Of a stretch of DNA of 64,000 nt, positions 52,136 to 60,741 are shown piece after piece. The position numbers and the translations under genes were made by a program. The notes below the pieces were generated by a model that saw only the letters and a program-made list of their open reading frames with translations, was not told the DNA's origin and did no database searches. Location of the stretch: the NCBI RefSeq assembly GCF_001612785.1, contig NZ_BDBC01000018.1, positions 62,001 through 126,000 of the forward strand, read 5' to 3'. How positions within the stretch are numbered: the stretch's first letter is position 1; each line of letters opens with the position of its first letter. The stretch is from Nocardia beijingensis NBRC 16342 (GTDB taxonomy: Bacteria > Actinomycetota > Actinomycetes > Mycobacteriales > Mycobacteriaceae).

Positions 52136-53005
52136 TCAGCGACGGAAGGCGCGTTCCATGAGACGCTGGGCGCGGCCGCGGGTCAGGTCGGTCCACGCCT
52201 GCACCGGGGCCGACCACCACGGCGCGATCTCGCGCGGCTTCGCGGTCACCGCGTGGCAGACCAGGTCGGCGGCCTCGGCCACGGTCAGGCCCGGGACACG
52301 GCTGAAGTCGGTGGGCGCGCTCATCCTGGTGTGCACGAGCGGCAGGTAGATCGAGGTGGCGGTGACGCCGTCGCCGGCCACCTCGGCCGCGACACTGCGC
52401 AACCAGACGTCGAAAGCGGATTTGGACGCACCGTAGGCGGCCCAGCGCGGCGCGGGCGGCATGCGCACGCCCCAGGTGGACACGTTGACGAGGTGGCCTT
52501 GTCCGCGAGCGCGCATAGCGGGCAGCAGCGTGAGCAGCAAGCGCACCGGTCCGAGGTAGTTCACATCGATGGTGCGGGTGAAATCGTGGAAACGGTCGTA
52601 GGACTCGTCGATCGGACGGCGGATCGACTTGCCCGCGTTGTTGATCACCACATCCAGGTGGCCGTGCTCGCCGAGCAGGCGGCGGCCGAGCCGTTCGACC
52701 GCGTCCATGTCCGTGAGATCGGTCGGGTAGGTGTGCGCGACGCCACCCGCGGTGGTGATCTCCGCGGCCAGCCGTTCGAGTTCGTCGCCGGAGCGGGCGA
52801 CGAGCGCGACGGTCGCGCCCGCCGCGGCCAGCTTGCGCGCACTGGCCTTGCCTATGCCGTGCGAGGCCCCGGTGACCAGCACGATCTTGCCGCCGACCGC
52901 GGCGCGCAACGCCTGTTCGCGCGGACGCGACGTGGGATACAGCAGCCGCGTCGCCACCCGTTCGGCGATCGGCCTGCCGTTGTTCGAAGCCGGGGCGTCG
53001 TTCAC
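52136..53005 (-). CDS. SDR-family oxidoreductase
   Basis: Short-chain dehydrogenase of 289 aa. A 40-residue N-terminal extension precedes the Rossmann motif TGASHGIG near residue 45. VINNAG follows near 120, the catalytic serine in NVSTWG, and YGASK for the YxxxK. The extension and the APWWSAPVQAWTDL C-terminus resemble mycobacterial SDRs related to the reductase domain of acyl-CoA/aldehyde reductases, so a lipid aldehyde or ketone substrate is plausible. It stands where ureABC might be expected, upstream of ureF. Confidence 0.87.
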   Translation of the reverse strand: MNDAPASNNGRPIAERVATRLLYPTSRPREQALRAAVGGKIVLVTGASHGIGKASARKLAAAGATVALVARSGDELERLAAEITTAGGVAHTYPTDLTDMDAVERLGRRLLGEHGHLDVVINNAGKSIRRPIDESYDRFHDFTRTIDVNYLGPVRLLLTLLPAMRARGQGHLVNVSTWGVRMPPAPRWAAYGASKSAFDVWLRSVAAEVAGDGVTATSIYLPLVHTRMSAPTDFSRVPGLTVAEAADLVCHAVTAKPREIAPWWSAPVQAWTDLTRGRAQRLMERAFRR

Positions 53006-53213
53006 GACTTCGACTGTAGGCGTCGATCACCGTGCCCACCCCGAGTTCGCCGCATCAGTGCGCGCCGGAGCGGTCCCGCACGAGTCGCGGCAGGTCCCGG
53101 CGACTCGAGCATTTCTACTCACGCGCCCGGCGGCGACCGCGTGATCGAATGTAACCGGCACACAGACTTGTCCACCGTGGCTTCGCCCGGTGCGCCGGAC
53201 GAGGGGGAACGAG

Positions 53214-53945
53214 GTGGCGACGCCGGACACGCGGGTCTCGATCGCACAGTGGATCGCGCGCGGGATCGCGATCGTGGTGCTGGTCCCGATCCGGCTGCTG
53301 TGGGAGGGTGTTGCCTTCCTGGGCCGCGCGATCGGAGCGGCGCTCGTCTTCGTCGCGCGCCACCTGCTGGTTCCGGCAGCCGAGTTCATCTGGCACTGGG
53401 TGCTGCGGCCGACGTGGATTTTCGCGAAGGACTTCCTGTGGGGCTGGGTGGTGCAGCATCTGCTGTGGGGCTTGGTGCTCACGCCGCTGCTGTCGCTGCT
53501 GCTGGAATACCTGCTGCGTCCGCTGCGGCGCGCGGTGGAAATCTTTCTGTGGCGCAAAGTGATTCGTCCCGCGGGCGCTTGGTTGCTGCGCTGGGTCGTG
53601 TATCCGATCGCTTATGCCGTCGCCTGGGTATGCCACCGCATCGTCAAGTGGCTGATCGTCTGGCCGCTGGCGCTGTTGTGGCGTTGGGTGCTGTGCCCGC
53701 TCTGGAACGCGGTGCGCGCGACCGCGCGCTACGGGTGGCGCGTGGCGACCCTCGTCGTCGGCGTCCTCGTGGTGCTGCCGTGCCGGGCGCTGTACCGCTG
53801 CTCCGTGTTGCGCCCGGTGTTGGGCGCTCTGGCCGTCGTCTGGCTCGCCCTGGTGGTGCGCCCGGCCCGCTGGGTGCACGGCACGGTCGTCCGGCCGATG
53901 AACCGCTGGGCGGCCGAGATCGTGACTTCCGTCTTCGGCCACTGA
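53214..53945 (+). CDS. Tryptophan-rich multi-helix membrane protein with internal repeats
   Basis: A very unusual 243-aa protein with 21 Trp (8.6%). Hydrophobic segments run nearly from end to end and are broken by short basic loops. Repeating short units of the type [hydrophobic]-[R/V/Y/W/C]-P followed by Trp recur about every 15-25 residues, for example VPIRLLW, VPAAEFIW, RPTWIF, RPAGAW, WPLALLW, RPARW and RPMNRW. This looks like an amphipathic solenoid or bundle of re-entrant helices with basic edges. No family is recognised. GTG 53214 is preferred over the upstream in-frame start because GAGGGGG lies 6 nt before it. Convergent with an MFS gene 15 bp downstream. Confidence 0.75.
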   Translation: MATPDTRVSIAQWIARGIAIVVLVPIRLLWEGVAFLGRAIGAALVFVARHLLVPAAEFIWHWVLRPTWIFAKDFLWGWVVQHLLWGLVLTPLLSLLLEYLLRPLRRAVEIFLWRKVIRPAGAWLLRWVVYPIAYAVAWVCHRIVKWLIVWPLALLWRWVLCPLWNAVRATARYGWRVATLVVGVLVVLPCRALYRCSVLRPVLGALAVVWLALVVRPARWVHGTVVRPMNRWAAEIVTSVFGH

Positions 53946-53960
53946 TCCCGGCCGCCCGGC

Positions 53961-55433
53961 TCAGCTCCGGCTCGGAGCGGCGAAGCGCGCGATCAGCGCC
54001 ATCGCCGTGAGCACCGTCGCACCGACGGCCACCGCGATGTGCATGCCGTCGACGAAGGATTGGCGCGCCGCCTCGATCAGCACCGCGTTTCCGCCCGCCC
54101 GCTGAATGGTCTCGCCGAGCGTCGCGGCGTAGTCGCCCCCGGACCGGAAGATCAGCGCCGCGAGCGAACCGAGCAGCGCCAGGCCCAGCGCGTTGCCGAG
54201 CTCGAAGCTGGTCTCCGAGATGCCCACCGCCGACCCGGCCCGCTCCGGCGGCACCGAGGACACCGAAACCTCGGACACCAGCGTGAAGGCGAGGCCGTAG
54301 CCGATTCCGGCGATCGTGGAACCGGCCAGGTACCAGCCGAGCCCGTCGTGCGCGCCGACGCCGAGCACCATCAGGTTGCCCGCGGCGGACGCGAGCAGGG
54401 CGAACACGAACGTGGCGCGGGCGCCGAAGCGATGTCCGACCCTGGCGCCGCCCATCGAGCAGACGAAGACCGCGATCGCCATCGGGATACCGAGCAGCGC
54501 CGCCGCCAGCGGCGTGCGCCCGGTCACCGACTGCAGATAGATGCTGGTGAGATAACTGAGCCCAGCCAGTGACATCATGCCGGTGAGACTGGCGCCGATG
54601 GCCACCGAGAACTGCGGCCTGGCGAACAACCGCAGATCGAGCAGGGGTTCGCGCAGCTGTCGCTGCCTGCGCACGAACACGGTCAGGATCACCGCGCCGG
54701 CCAGGGCGACGACGATCGCCTGCCCATCGACGCCCTCCGTTGCGGCGTGTTTGATCCCGTACACCACCGGCAGGATGCCGCCGATCGACAACGCCACACT
54801 CGGCAGATCCAGCGGTTCCCGCACCCCCGCCCGGTGTTCCGGCAGCACGAACGGGCCGAACGCGAGCAGGACCAGCAGCACCGGAAGGTTGATGAGGAAC
54901 ACCGAGCCCCACCAGAAGTGGTGCAGCAGCATGCCACCGATGATCGGCCCGACGGCCGAGCCGCCCGCGAAGAAGGCCGTCCAGATGCCGATCGCGGCGG
55001 CCCGCTGCCGCGCGTCCGGGAACAGGCTGGAGATCAGCGCCAGGCTGGACGGCAGCAAGGTCGCACCGCCGATGCCCATCAGCGCCCGCGCCGCGATCAG
55101 CACGCCCGCGCTGGGCGCGAAGGCGGCGAGCACCGACGCGAGGCCGAAGACCGCCGCGCCGGCGAGCAAGATGTTGCGCCGCCCGATCCGGTCACCCAGA
55201 TTGCCCATGGTGATCAGCAGTCCCGCGATCAGGAAGCCGTAGATGTCCAGGATCCACAGTTGCTGGTCCGCGGAAGGGTCCAGATCGAGGGTCAGCGTCG
55301 GCAGCGCGAGGAACAGCACCGAGATGTCCATCGACACCAGCAGCACCGGCAGCAGCAGAACCGCGAGGCCGAGCCAGGCGCGTCGCGAGCCCGTCGTGGC
55401 CGGCTCGGTCCGGACCGGCCGCAGGTGTGTCAT
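53961..55433 (-). CDS. MFS exporter (DHA2 family)
   Basis: Major facilitator of 490 aa with about 14 hydrophobic helices. The DHA2 helix-1 motif SMDISVLFLALPTL is present, the motif A-like GDRIGRRNIL follows, and motif C is in FFAGGSAVGPIIGG. It resembles the QacA/LfrA type used for multidrug efflux. The ATG at 55433 has a GGAAG ribosome site 7 nt away; an in-frame extension to 55472 would overlap the operator. Divergent from the TetR gene with paired palindromes between them, so likely TetR-repressed and drug-inducible. Confidence 0.87.
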   Translation of the reverse strand: MTHLRPVRTEPATTGSRRAWLGLAVLLLPVLLVSMDISVLFLALPTLTLDLDPSADQQLWILDIYGFLIAGLLITMGNLGDRIGRRNILLAGAAVFGLASVLAAFAPSAGVLIAARALMGIGGATLLPSSLALISSLFPDARQRAAAIGIWTAFFAGGSAVGPIIGGMLLHHFWWGSVFLINLPVLLVLLAFGPFVLPEHRAGVREPLDLPSVALSIGGILPVVYGIKHAATEGVDGQAIVVALAGAVILTVFVRRQRQLREPLLDLRLFARPQFSVAIGASLTGMMSLAGLSYLTSIYLQSVTGRTPLAAALLGIPMAIAVFVCSMGGARVGHRFGARATFVFALLASAAGNLMVLGVGAHDGLGWYLAGSTIAGIGYGLAFTLVSEVSVSSVPPERAGSAVGISETSFELGNALGLALLGSLAALIFRSGGDYAATLGETIQRAGGNAVLIEAARQSFVDGMHIAVAVGATVLTAMALIARFAAPSRS

Positions 55434-55455
55434 CACCGAACTTCCTCTCCATGGC

Positions 55456-55492
55456 GCGTACGTCGTACGCATGGTCCGGGTACAGTGTACGC
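55456..55492. promoter_or_regulatory. TetR operator pair
   Basis: The first site is the perfect 15-bp palindrome GCGTACG-T-CGTACGC (55456-55470). The second contains GTACA-G-TGTAC (55480-55490) within a 15-mer that matches the first in its GTAC arms. Centres are 22 bp apart between the MFS and TetR starts, and the second site ends at the TetR ATG, ideal for autorepression. Confidence 0.75.
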
Positions 55493-56167
55493 ATGTTGCA
55501 CCGCACCGCCATCATCGATACCGCGATCGAGCTCGCCGACGCCGAGGGCTTGGACGCGCTGTCCATGCGGCGCATCGCCGACCGGCTCGGCGTCGGAGCC
55601 ATGTCGCTGTATCGCCACGTCGCGAACAAAGACGAACTGCTCGCGCTGATGACCGACGAAGTGGCCCGGCGCAACCCGTACCCCGCCCCCGAGGGGCAGG
55701 GGTGGACTTGGCGCGACCGGGTCCGCATCGCCGCCGAAATCGATTGGGCGCTCTACCGGCAACATCCGTGGGTGCTGCTCACCTTCGCCACTCCGCGCTA
55801 CAGCTTCGGGCCGCAGAGTCTGGCGTGCCTGGCCTGGCTGGTCGACGGATTCCTGGAACTCGGCGTGTCCACCCGCGAGGCGACCGGCATGTCCTTCGCC
55901 GTCTGGAACTACATCTCCGGCGCGACGCTGCCCGAGATCAGCGCCGAGCTGATGGCGCGCAAGGGCATGGATCCCGCGGGCGAGAACGGGTTGCGGACGC
56001 TGCTGGACGGCACGGCCCAGGGACCGGTTCCGTCCGCGTTGGCCGATCTCGCCGGCAGCGGCGTGCGGGACCTGACCCAGGAGGAACTGCTCTACGACGG
56101 CCTCGACGCGCTCTGCGACGGTTTCGAGGCCAGGGCGGCGCGGCGCGGCCGGTTGACCTCAACCTGA
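55493..56167 (+). CDS. TetR-family transcriptional regulator
   Basis: Regulator of 224 aa. HTH signature at about residues 25-50 (LSMRRIADRLGVGAMSLYRHV). The C-terminal ligand-binding domain contains the tetracycline-repressor-like helices with WRDRVRIAAEIDWALYRQHP. ATG 55493 directly follows the GTACAGTGTACGC element, with no ribosome site, so translation is probably leaderless or the start is slightly upstream (an in-frame ATG at 55427 exists). Divergent from the MFS exporter and expected to repress it. Confidence 0.87.
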   Translation: MLHRTAIIDTAIELADAEGLDALSMRRIADRLGVGAMSLYRHVANKDELLALMTDEVARRNPYPAPEGQGWTWRDRVRIAAEIDWALYRQHPWVLLTFATPRYSFGPQSLACLAWLVDGFLELGVSTREATGMSFAVWNYISGATLPEISAELMARKGMDPAGENGLRTLLDGTAQGPVPSALADLAGSGVRDLTQEELLYDGLDALCDGFEARAARRGRLTST

Positions 56168-56215
56168 CTTGATGTTGAAGGCTGACCGGGCGACACCGAC
56201 GAAACAGGAGAAACC

Positions 56216-57208
56216 GTGCACGCCATCCGCCTTCATGCCTTCGGCCCGGCCGAGAACCTGCGCTACGAAACCGTTCCCGATCCGGTTCCGGGGCCCGGCG
56301 AGGTCCGCATCGCGGTGGCGGCGGCCGGAGTGCATCTCATCGATACCGTTCTGCGCAAGGGCGACCCCGGGCCGTTTCCCCTGCCGGAGCTGCCGACCGT
56401 TCCCGGCCGCGAAGTCGCGGGCACCGTCGAGCGTGTGGGCGCCGACGTGGCCACGAGCCTGCTCGGTACGCGGGTGGTCGCCCACCTCGGCGCGGTGCCC
56501 GGCGGTTACGCCGAGCTGGCCGTGACCGACGCGGCCCGGCTGCACGAGATTCCGGCGAACCTGGACGCGGCGCAGGCGGTGGCGATGATCGGCACCGGGC
56601 GAACGACCATGGGCATCGTGCAGTTCACCGAATTGCGGCCCGGCGACATCGTCGTGGTGACGGCCGCGGCGGGCGGCATCGGCACGCTGCTGGTGCAGTA
56701 CGCGAAGAACGCGGGCGCCACGGTGATCGGCTTGGCCGGCGGCCCCGCGAAGGTCGATCAGGTGCGTGGCAACGGCGCGGACCTGGCGGTCGACTACCTG
56801 TCGCCGGATTGGCCGGACCGGGTGCGCACGTGGATCGGCGCACGGGGCGTCCGGGTGCTGTTCGACTCGGTGGGCGGTGCGGTCGCCCGCGCCGGAATCG
56901 ATCTGCTCGCACCGGGCGGGCAGCATCTGGTCTACGGCTGGTCCGGCAAATCGAATGCCGAAGGGCCGGTCCGGCTCTCGGCCGCCGAACTGGTCGAACG
57001 CGGTATCACCTCCGAGACGGTGGTCGGCCCGCCGATGCTGGCGCGCGCGGGCGGCGACGTGCGCGTCCTCGAGAACCTCGCGATGGCCGAGGCGGCCGCC
57101 GGGCGGCTGCGCCCGGCGATCCATCGCTTCCCGCTCGCCGAAGCGGCCGCCGCCCACCGCGCGCTGGAAACGCGCGAGACGACCGGCAAGGTGGTGCTGG
57201 AGCCCTAG
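56216..57208 (+). CDS. Zinc-type (MDR) quinone oxidoreductase
   Basis: Medium-chain dehydrogenase of 330 aa, NADPH:quinone reductase type. The N-terminal GroES-like domain lacks the Zn-binding cysteine set, which is typical of QOR proteins despite the family name. NADPH-binding AAAGGIGTLLVQ lies near residue 160 and the LFDSVGG loop near 220. It begins 48 bp after the TetR gene, so co-transcription with it is possible. Substrate: quinones or reactive enones; no closer assignment possible. Confidence 0.88.
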   Translation: MHAIRLHAFGPAENLRYETVPDPVPGPGEVRIAVAAAGVHLIDTVLRKGDPGPFPLPELPTVPGREVAGTVERVGADVATSLLGTRVVAHLGAVPGGYAELAVTDAARLHEIPANLDAAQAVAMIGTGRTTMGIVQFTELRPGDIVVVTAAAGGIGTLLVQYAKNAGATVIGLAGGPAKVDQVRGNGADLAVDYLSPDWPDRVRTWIGARGVRVLFDSVGGAVARAGIDLLAPGGQHLVYGWSGKSNAEGPVRLSAAELVERGITSETVVGPPMLARAGGDVRVLENLAMAEAAAGRLRPAIHRFPLAEAAAAHRALETRETTGKVVLEP

Positions 57209-57218
57209 CCGAGCCGGT

Positions 57219-57896
57219 TCACCCGACGCTGTCGCCGTTCACGACGGCGTAGGCGAAGCCGTCCCAGCCTTTGCCGCCGACGGTCTGCACCACGGTGGCG
57301 TCCAGGCTGGGCTCGGCTTGGAGCAACTCGACGAGTTCGCGGCTGGCCTGCGCGTTCGGGTCGTCGGACCGCTCGTCGGCGATCTTGCCGCCGCGCACGA
57401 CGTTGTCGACGATGATCACCGAGCCCGGCCGGGTCAGCCGCAGCGCCCACAGCACGTAGTTCGAGTTGTTCGGCTTGTCCGCGTCGATGAACACCAGGTC
57501 GAACGGCTCCGGGTCCTCTTCGGCGAGGACGGGCAGGCTGTCCAGCGCGGCGCCGACCCGGATCTCCACTCGGTCGCCGACGCCCGCCCGGTCCAGATTC
57601 GCCCGCGCCACCTCGGCGTGCCGGTCGGCGAACTCGAGCGTGATCACCCGCCCTTCTGGTCCGACCGCGCGGGCGAGCCAGATGGTGCTGTATCCGCCGA
57701 GCGTGCCGATCTCCAGCACCCGTCGCGCTCCCACCGTCCTGGCCAGCAGATGGAGGAACTTTCCCTGGGGCGGTGACACGTCGATCGCGGGCAGGCCCGC
57801 GTCCTTGTTCGCCGCCAGCGCCGCATCGGACTCGGGGTCCGCCACGAGGGTCTCCACTAGGTAGCGGTCCACTTCGGCCCATCCAGGTGTCGTCAT
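57219..57896 (-). CDS. Class I SAM-dependent O-methyltransferase
   Basis: Enzyme of 225 aa of the metal-dependent catechol/caffeoyl-CoA O-methyltransferase type. SAM motif I is LEIGTLGGYSTIWLA near residue 63, acidic motif FIDADKPN near 140, and metal-binding VDNVVRGG near 170. Length and motif order match the family. Substrate is unknown. Convergent with the quinone reductase, with only 10 bp between the stops. Confidence 0.88.
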   Translation of the reverse strand: MTTPGWAEVDRYLVETLVADPESDAALAANKDAGLPAIDVSPPQGKFLHLLARTVGARRVLEIGTLGGYSTIWLARAVGPEGRVITLEFADRHAEVARANLDRAGVGDRVEIRVGAALDSLPVLAEEDPEPFDLVFIDADKPNNSNYVLWALRLTRPGSVIIVDNVVRGGKIADERSDDPNAQASRELVELLQAEPSLDATVVQTVGGKGWDGFAYAVVNGDSVG

Positions 57897-58011
57897 ATCT
57901 GGCAGTCTGCCACCCGATCCGGCCCGCGGACGCGCCTGTCCGAGTAGCGTTCGGCACGGAGAGACGTACATGTTTCGTGAGCGCGCCGACGCATCGACGG
58001 ACAGGAACGAC

Positions 58012-58854
58012 ATGACGAATCTTGCGCGGGCCGTGGCGGTCACCGCCTGTCTGATCGCCATGGGCGCCACCGCCCCCGCCGGGGCCGAGCCCACCGGCGG
58101 AGCCGAATACGTCGCCCTGGGCGATTCCGGGGCCGCCACCACGGGCGTGCGGAACTTCGACATCTCGGCGCCGTTCCGATGCCTTCGCTCCACCGCGAAC
58201 ACACCGCAGCTGATCGCTCTGGATCTGGGCTTGCGGATCGACGACCGCACCTGCAACTCCGCGCGTATCGCGGACCTCGCCGCCCCGCAGCAACCGGGCA
58301 TCCCGCCCCAGTTCGACGCACTCGGCCCCGCCACCAGGCTGGTCACGGTGCACATCGGCGCCAATGACGCGCTGATGGCCGAGCACATCGTCGCCTGCCA
58401 TATCTACGGCCTCACCGGCGCGGGCGGGTGCGCCGGTCCGGATTGGGACGCCGACATCGATGCGATCGCGGCGTCCTACGCCGGGGCACTGCAACAGGTC
58501 TCGGCCCGCGCGCCGCGCGCGTTGATCGTCGTCGACGGCTGGCCGCGCTACGTGCGCGACGGCGGCTGTCCGGCGCTCGTCGGTCTCCGCCCGTCCGACG
58601 CCGCGCCCATCCAAGCCGCCTTCGACCATCTGAACTCCGTGGTGTCCCGAGAGGCCACCGCGCACGGCGCGATCTACGTGGACACCAGCGCCGCGTCGGA
58701 GGGCCGCGACGCGTGCGCGCCGGTCGGCGTCCGCTGGATGGAGCCCGTTCTCGCCACCGAGACGCTTCTGCCCTACCACCTCAACCCGCAGGGCATGCGC
58801 GGCATCGCCGACGTGGTCGTCCCGGCGATCCGCGCCGCCGGACTACCCGGCTGA
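58012..58854 (+). CDS. Secreted SGNH/GDSL hydrolase
   Basis: Exported esterase-type hydrolase of 280 aa. Signal peptide residues 1-28 end at AGAEP. Block I GDSGAATTG near residue 39 has the catalytic Ser, block III HIGANDAL near 115 has the oxyanion Asn, and block V HLNPQGMRG near 260 has the catalytic His. Cysteines in pairs suggest disulfides outside the cell. ATG 58012 follows AGGAACGAC; an upstream in-frame start (57970) is unlikely. Lipid or polysaccharide ester cleavage is inferred. Confidence 0.85.
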   Translation: MTNLARAVAVTACLIAMGATAPAGAEPTGGAEYVALGDSGAATTGVRNFDISAPFRCLRSTANTPQLIALDLGLRIDDRTCNSARIADLAAPQQPGIPPQFDALGPATRLVTVHIGANDALMAEHIVACHIYGLTGAGGCAGPDWDADIDAIAASYAGALQQVSARAPRALIVVDGWPRYVRDGGCPALVGLRPSDAAPIQAAFDHLNSVVSREATAHGAIYVDTSAASEGRDACAPVGVRWMEPVLATETLLPYHLNPQGMRGIADVVVPAIRAAGLPG

Positions 58855-58872
58855 GCGAACGCATCGACGCGA

Positions 58873-58903
58873 CCGCCCCGGACTCGGAGGGAGTCCGGGG
58901 CGG
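58873..58903. terminator. Strong bidirectional terminator
   Basis: Perfect 13-bp stem, CCGCCCCGGACTC (58873-58885) with GAGTCCGGGGCGG (58891-58903), and a 5-nt loop. A T-rich run (58915-58920) follows on the right. It sits between the convergent SGNH and SPFH genes and could serve both. Confidence 0.85.
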
Positions 58904-58914
58904 CGCGGGCGGCG

Positions 58915-60183
58915 TTATTTCGAGAAGTTCTCCGGCGGCTGCCACGGCCGGCCGTGCGGATCGTCCTGGCGCTGGGCCGGAGGTTGCTGCGGCGGCTGCT
59001 GCTGGGCCGGGAAAGCCTCCTGCGGAGGGATGACCGGCTGGTGCGGCGAAGGCTCGAACCCTTGCGGGGGTGGTGTCGGGGTCAGCCCCTCCACCGGCGT
59101 CCGCGCCGTCGCCTCGGCGGCCCGCACGGCACGCTCGATGGTCGGGTCGGGCGCGGTGTCGAACCAGTCCGCGACATCCGAATCGTCCTCCGGTTTGGCT
59201 TCTGCGCCGTCGGCGGCGGGCGGCTCGTACCGGAACACGCCGTCCTCGCCCTGCGTGCCGAAGCTCTTCGCGAACCCCTCCAGCGCCTTGCCGAAGTCGC
59301 TCGGCACCAGCCACACCTTGTTGGCGTCGCCGCGCGCGACCATGGGCAACGTCTGCATGTACTGGTAGGCAAGCAATTCCGGTGTCGGCTTGCCGGATTT
59401 GATGGCGGCGAAGACCTTCTCGATCGCCTTGGCCTGGCCTTGCGCCTGCAAGTACGCGGCGGCGCGCTCACCCTGCGCCCGCAGGATGCGGCTCTGCCGT
59501 TCGCCTTCGGCGGCCAGGATCGCCGACTGCTTGGCGCCCTCGGCGGACAGGATCTGCGCCTGCTTGGAACCCTCGGCCGTCTTGATCGCCGATTCGCGCT
59601 GACCCTCCGCGGTGAGGATCATGGCGCGCTTCTCGCGGTCGGCCTTCATCTGCTTCTCCATCGACTCCTGGATCGACGGAGGCGGATCGATGCTCTTCAG
59701 CTCGACCCGCGCGACGCGCAGGCCCCAGCGCCCGGTCGCCTCGTCCAGCACGCCGCGCAGCTGGCCGTTGATCGCGTCGCGGGAGGTGAGCGTCTGCTCC
59801 AGCGTCATGCCGCCGACGACGTTGCGCAGCGTGGTGACGGTCAGCTGCTCCACGGCGGCGATGTAGTTGCTGATCTCGTACACCGCCGCCTGCGGGCTGG
59901 TCACCTGGAAATAGACCACCGTGTCGATGTGCAGGGTGAGGTTGTCCTCGGTGATCACCGGCTGCGGCGGGAACGACACCACCCGTTCCCGCAGGTCCAC
60001 CTTGGCGCGGACGCGATCGGCGAACGGCACGAGGAACGTGAGCTGGCCGGAGACCGTCCGCGAATATCGGCCCAACCGCTCGATCACCGCGGCCTCGGCC
60101 TGCGGCACCAGCGCGATCGACTTGAAGACCACCACCACGACCAGCAAGATGAGGACGGCGGCAACGATCAGTACAGCCATCAA
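58915..60183 (-). CDS. SPFH/paraslipin-like membrane protein
   Basis: Stomatin/QmcA-like protein of 422 aa. One N-terminal TM helix (about residues 3-22) is followed by the SPFH domain (VPQAEAAVIERLGRYSRT near 28) and a long Lys/Glu/Ala-rich coiled coil (residues 180-280) with repeated AEG units. The C-terminal tail is Pro/Gln-rich. It lies at the end of the nfeD-SPFH pair, with an ATGA overlap, as in mycobacterial Rv1487-Rv1488. Such proteins organise membrane domains and assist proteases. Confidence 0.9.
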   Translation of the reverse strand: MMAVLIVAAVLILLVVVVVFKSIALVPQAEAAVIERLGRYSRTVSGQLTFLVPFADRVRAKVDLRERVVSFPPQPVITEDNLTLHIDTVVYFQVTSPQAAVYEISNYIAAVEQLTVTTLRNVVGGMTLEQTLTSRDAINGQLRGVLDEATGRWGLRVARVELKSIDPPPSIQESMEKQMKADREKRAMILTAEGQRESAIKTAEGSKQAQILSAEGAKQSAILAAEGERQSRILRAQGERAAAYLQAQGQAKAIEKVFAAIKSGKPTPELLAYQYMQTLPMVARGDANKVWLVPSDFGKALEGFAKSFGTQGEDGVFRYEPPAADGAEAKPEDDSDVADWFDTAPDPTIERAVRAAEATARTPVEGLTPTPPPQGFEPSPHQPVIPPQEAFPAQQQPPQQPPAQRQDDPHGRPWQPPENFSK

Positions 60184-60611
60184 GGCCCCTTCCAGACGAC
60201 GGCGGTCGCGCCGTCGATCTTCATGACGTATACGGTCGTACCCGGTTCATAGACTTCGGTCGTGTCCATCGGCCGCGCGGTCCACACCTCGCCGTTCAGT
60301 TTCACCTGACCGGAATGCGCCGCGACCTGCTCGAGCACCAGCGCGGTCTTCCCCGGCAAGGCGTCCACGTTCGTCGGCGTCGGCGGTGGAGTTCCGAAGC
60401 GACGCCGGATGATCGGGCGCACCCCGAGCAGCAGCACCGCCGAGATCACCGCGAAGACGACGGCGTCGGCGACGACGGACGTGTCCGCCGCCGCGCTGAC
60501 ACCGGCGGTGCCCAGCGCGGCGACACCGAGCATCAGCAAGGTGAAGTCGCCGGTGAGCATCTCCGCCGCCGCGAGCAGAATGCCCGCGACCAGCCAAAAA
60601 ATTGCGGCCAC
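60180..60611 (-). CDS. NfeD-family membrane protein
   Basis: Short NfeD protein of 143 aa, the partner of SPFH proteins. It has hydrophobic helices at residues 3-60 and a C-terminal OB-fold beta domain (ALVLEQVAAHSGQVKLNGE). Its stop overlaps the ATG of the SPFH gene. Divergent from the DUF3097 gene, as in mycobacteria. Confidence 0.88.
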   Translation of the reverse strand: MAAIFWLVAGILLAAAEMLTGDFTLLMLGVAALGTAGVSAAADTSVVADAVVFAVISAVLLLGVRPIIRRRFGTPPPTPTNVDALPGKTALVLEQVAAHSGQVKLNGEVWTARPMDTTEVYEPGTTVYVMKIDGATAVVWKGP

Positions 60612-60741
60612 ACGACCACTGTAGTGCTCGGACCCTGATCTCGAGCGCGACCTTCGCTAGTACTGCCGAGGAATTCCGCGCGCGGACGCGCGGTGCCCCT
60701 GGTACACCGAAAGCCATAGCGGCGGTGCTAGCTTCAGGCAG

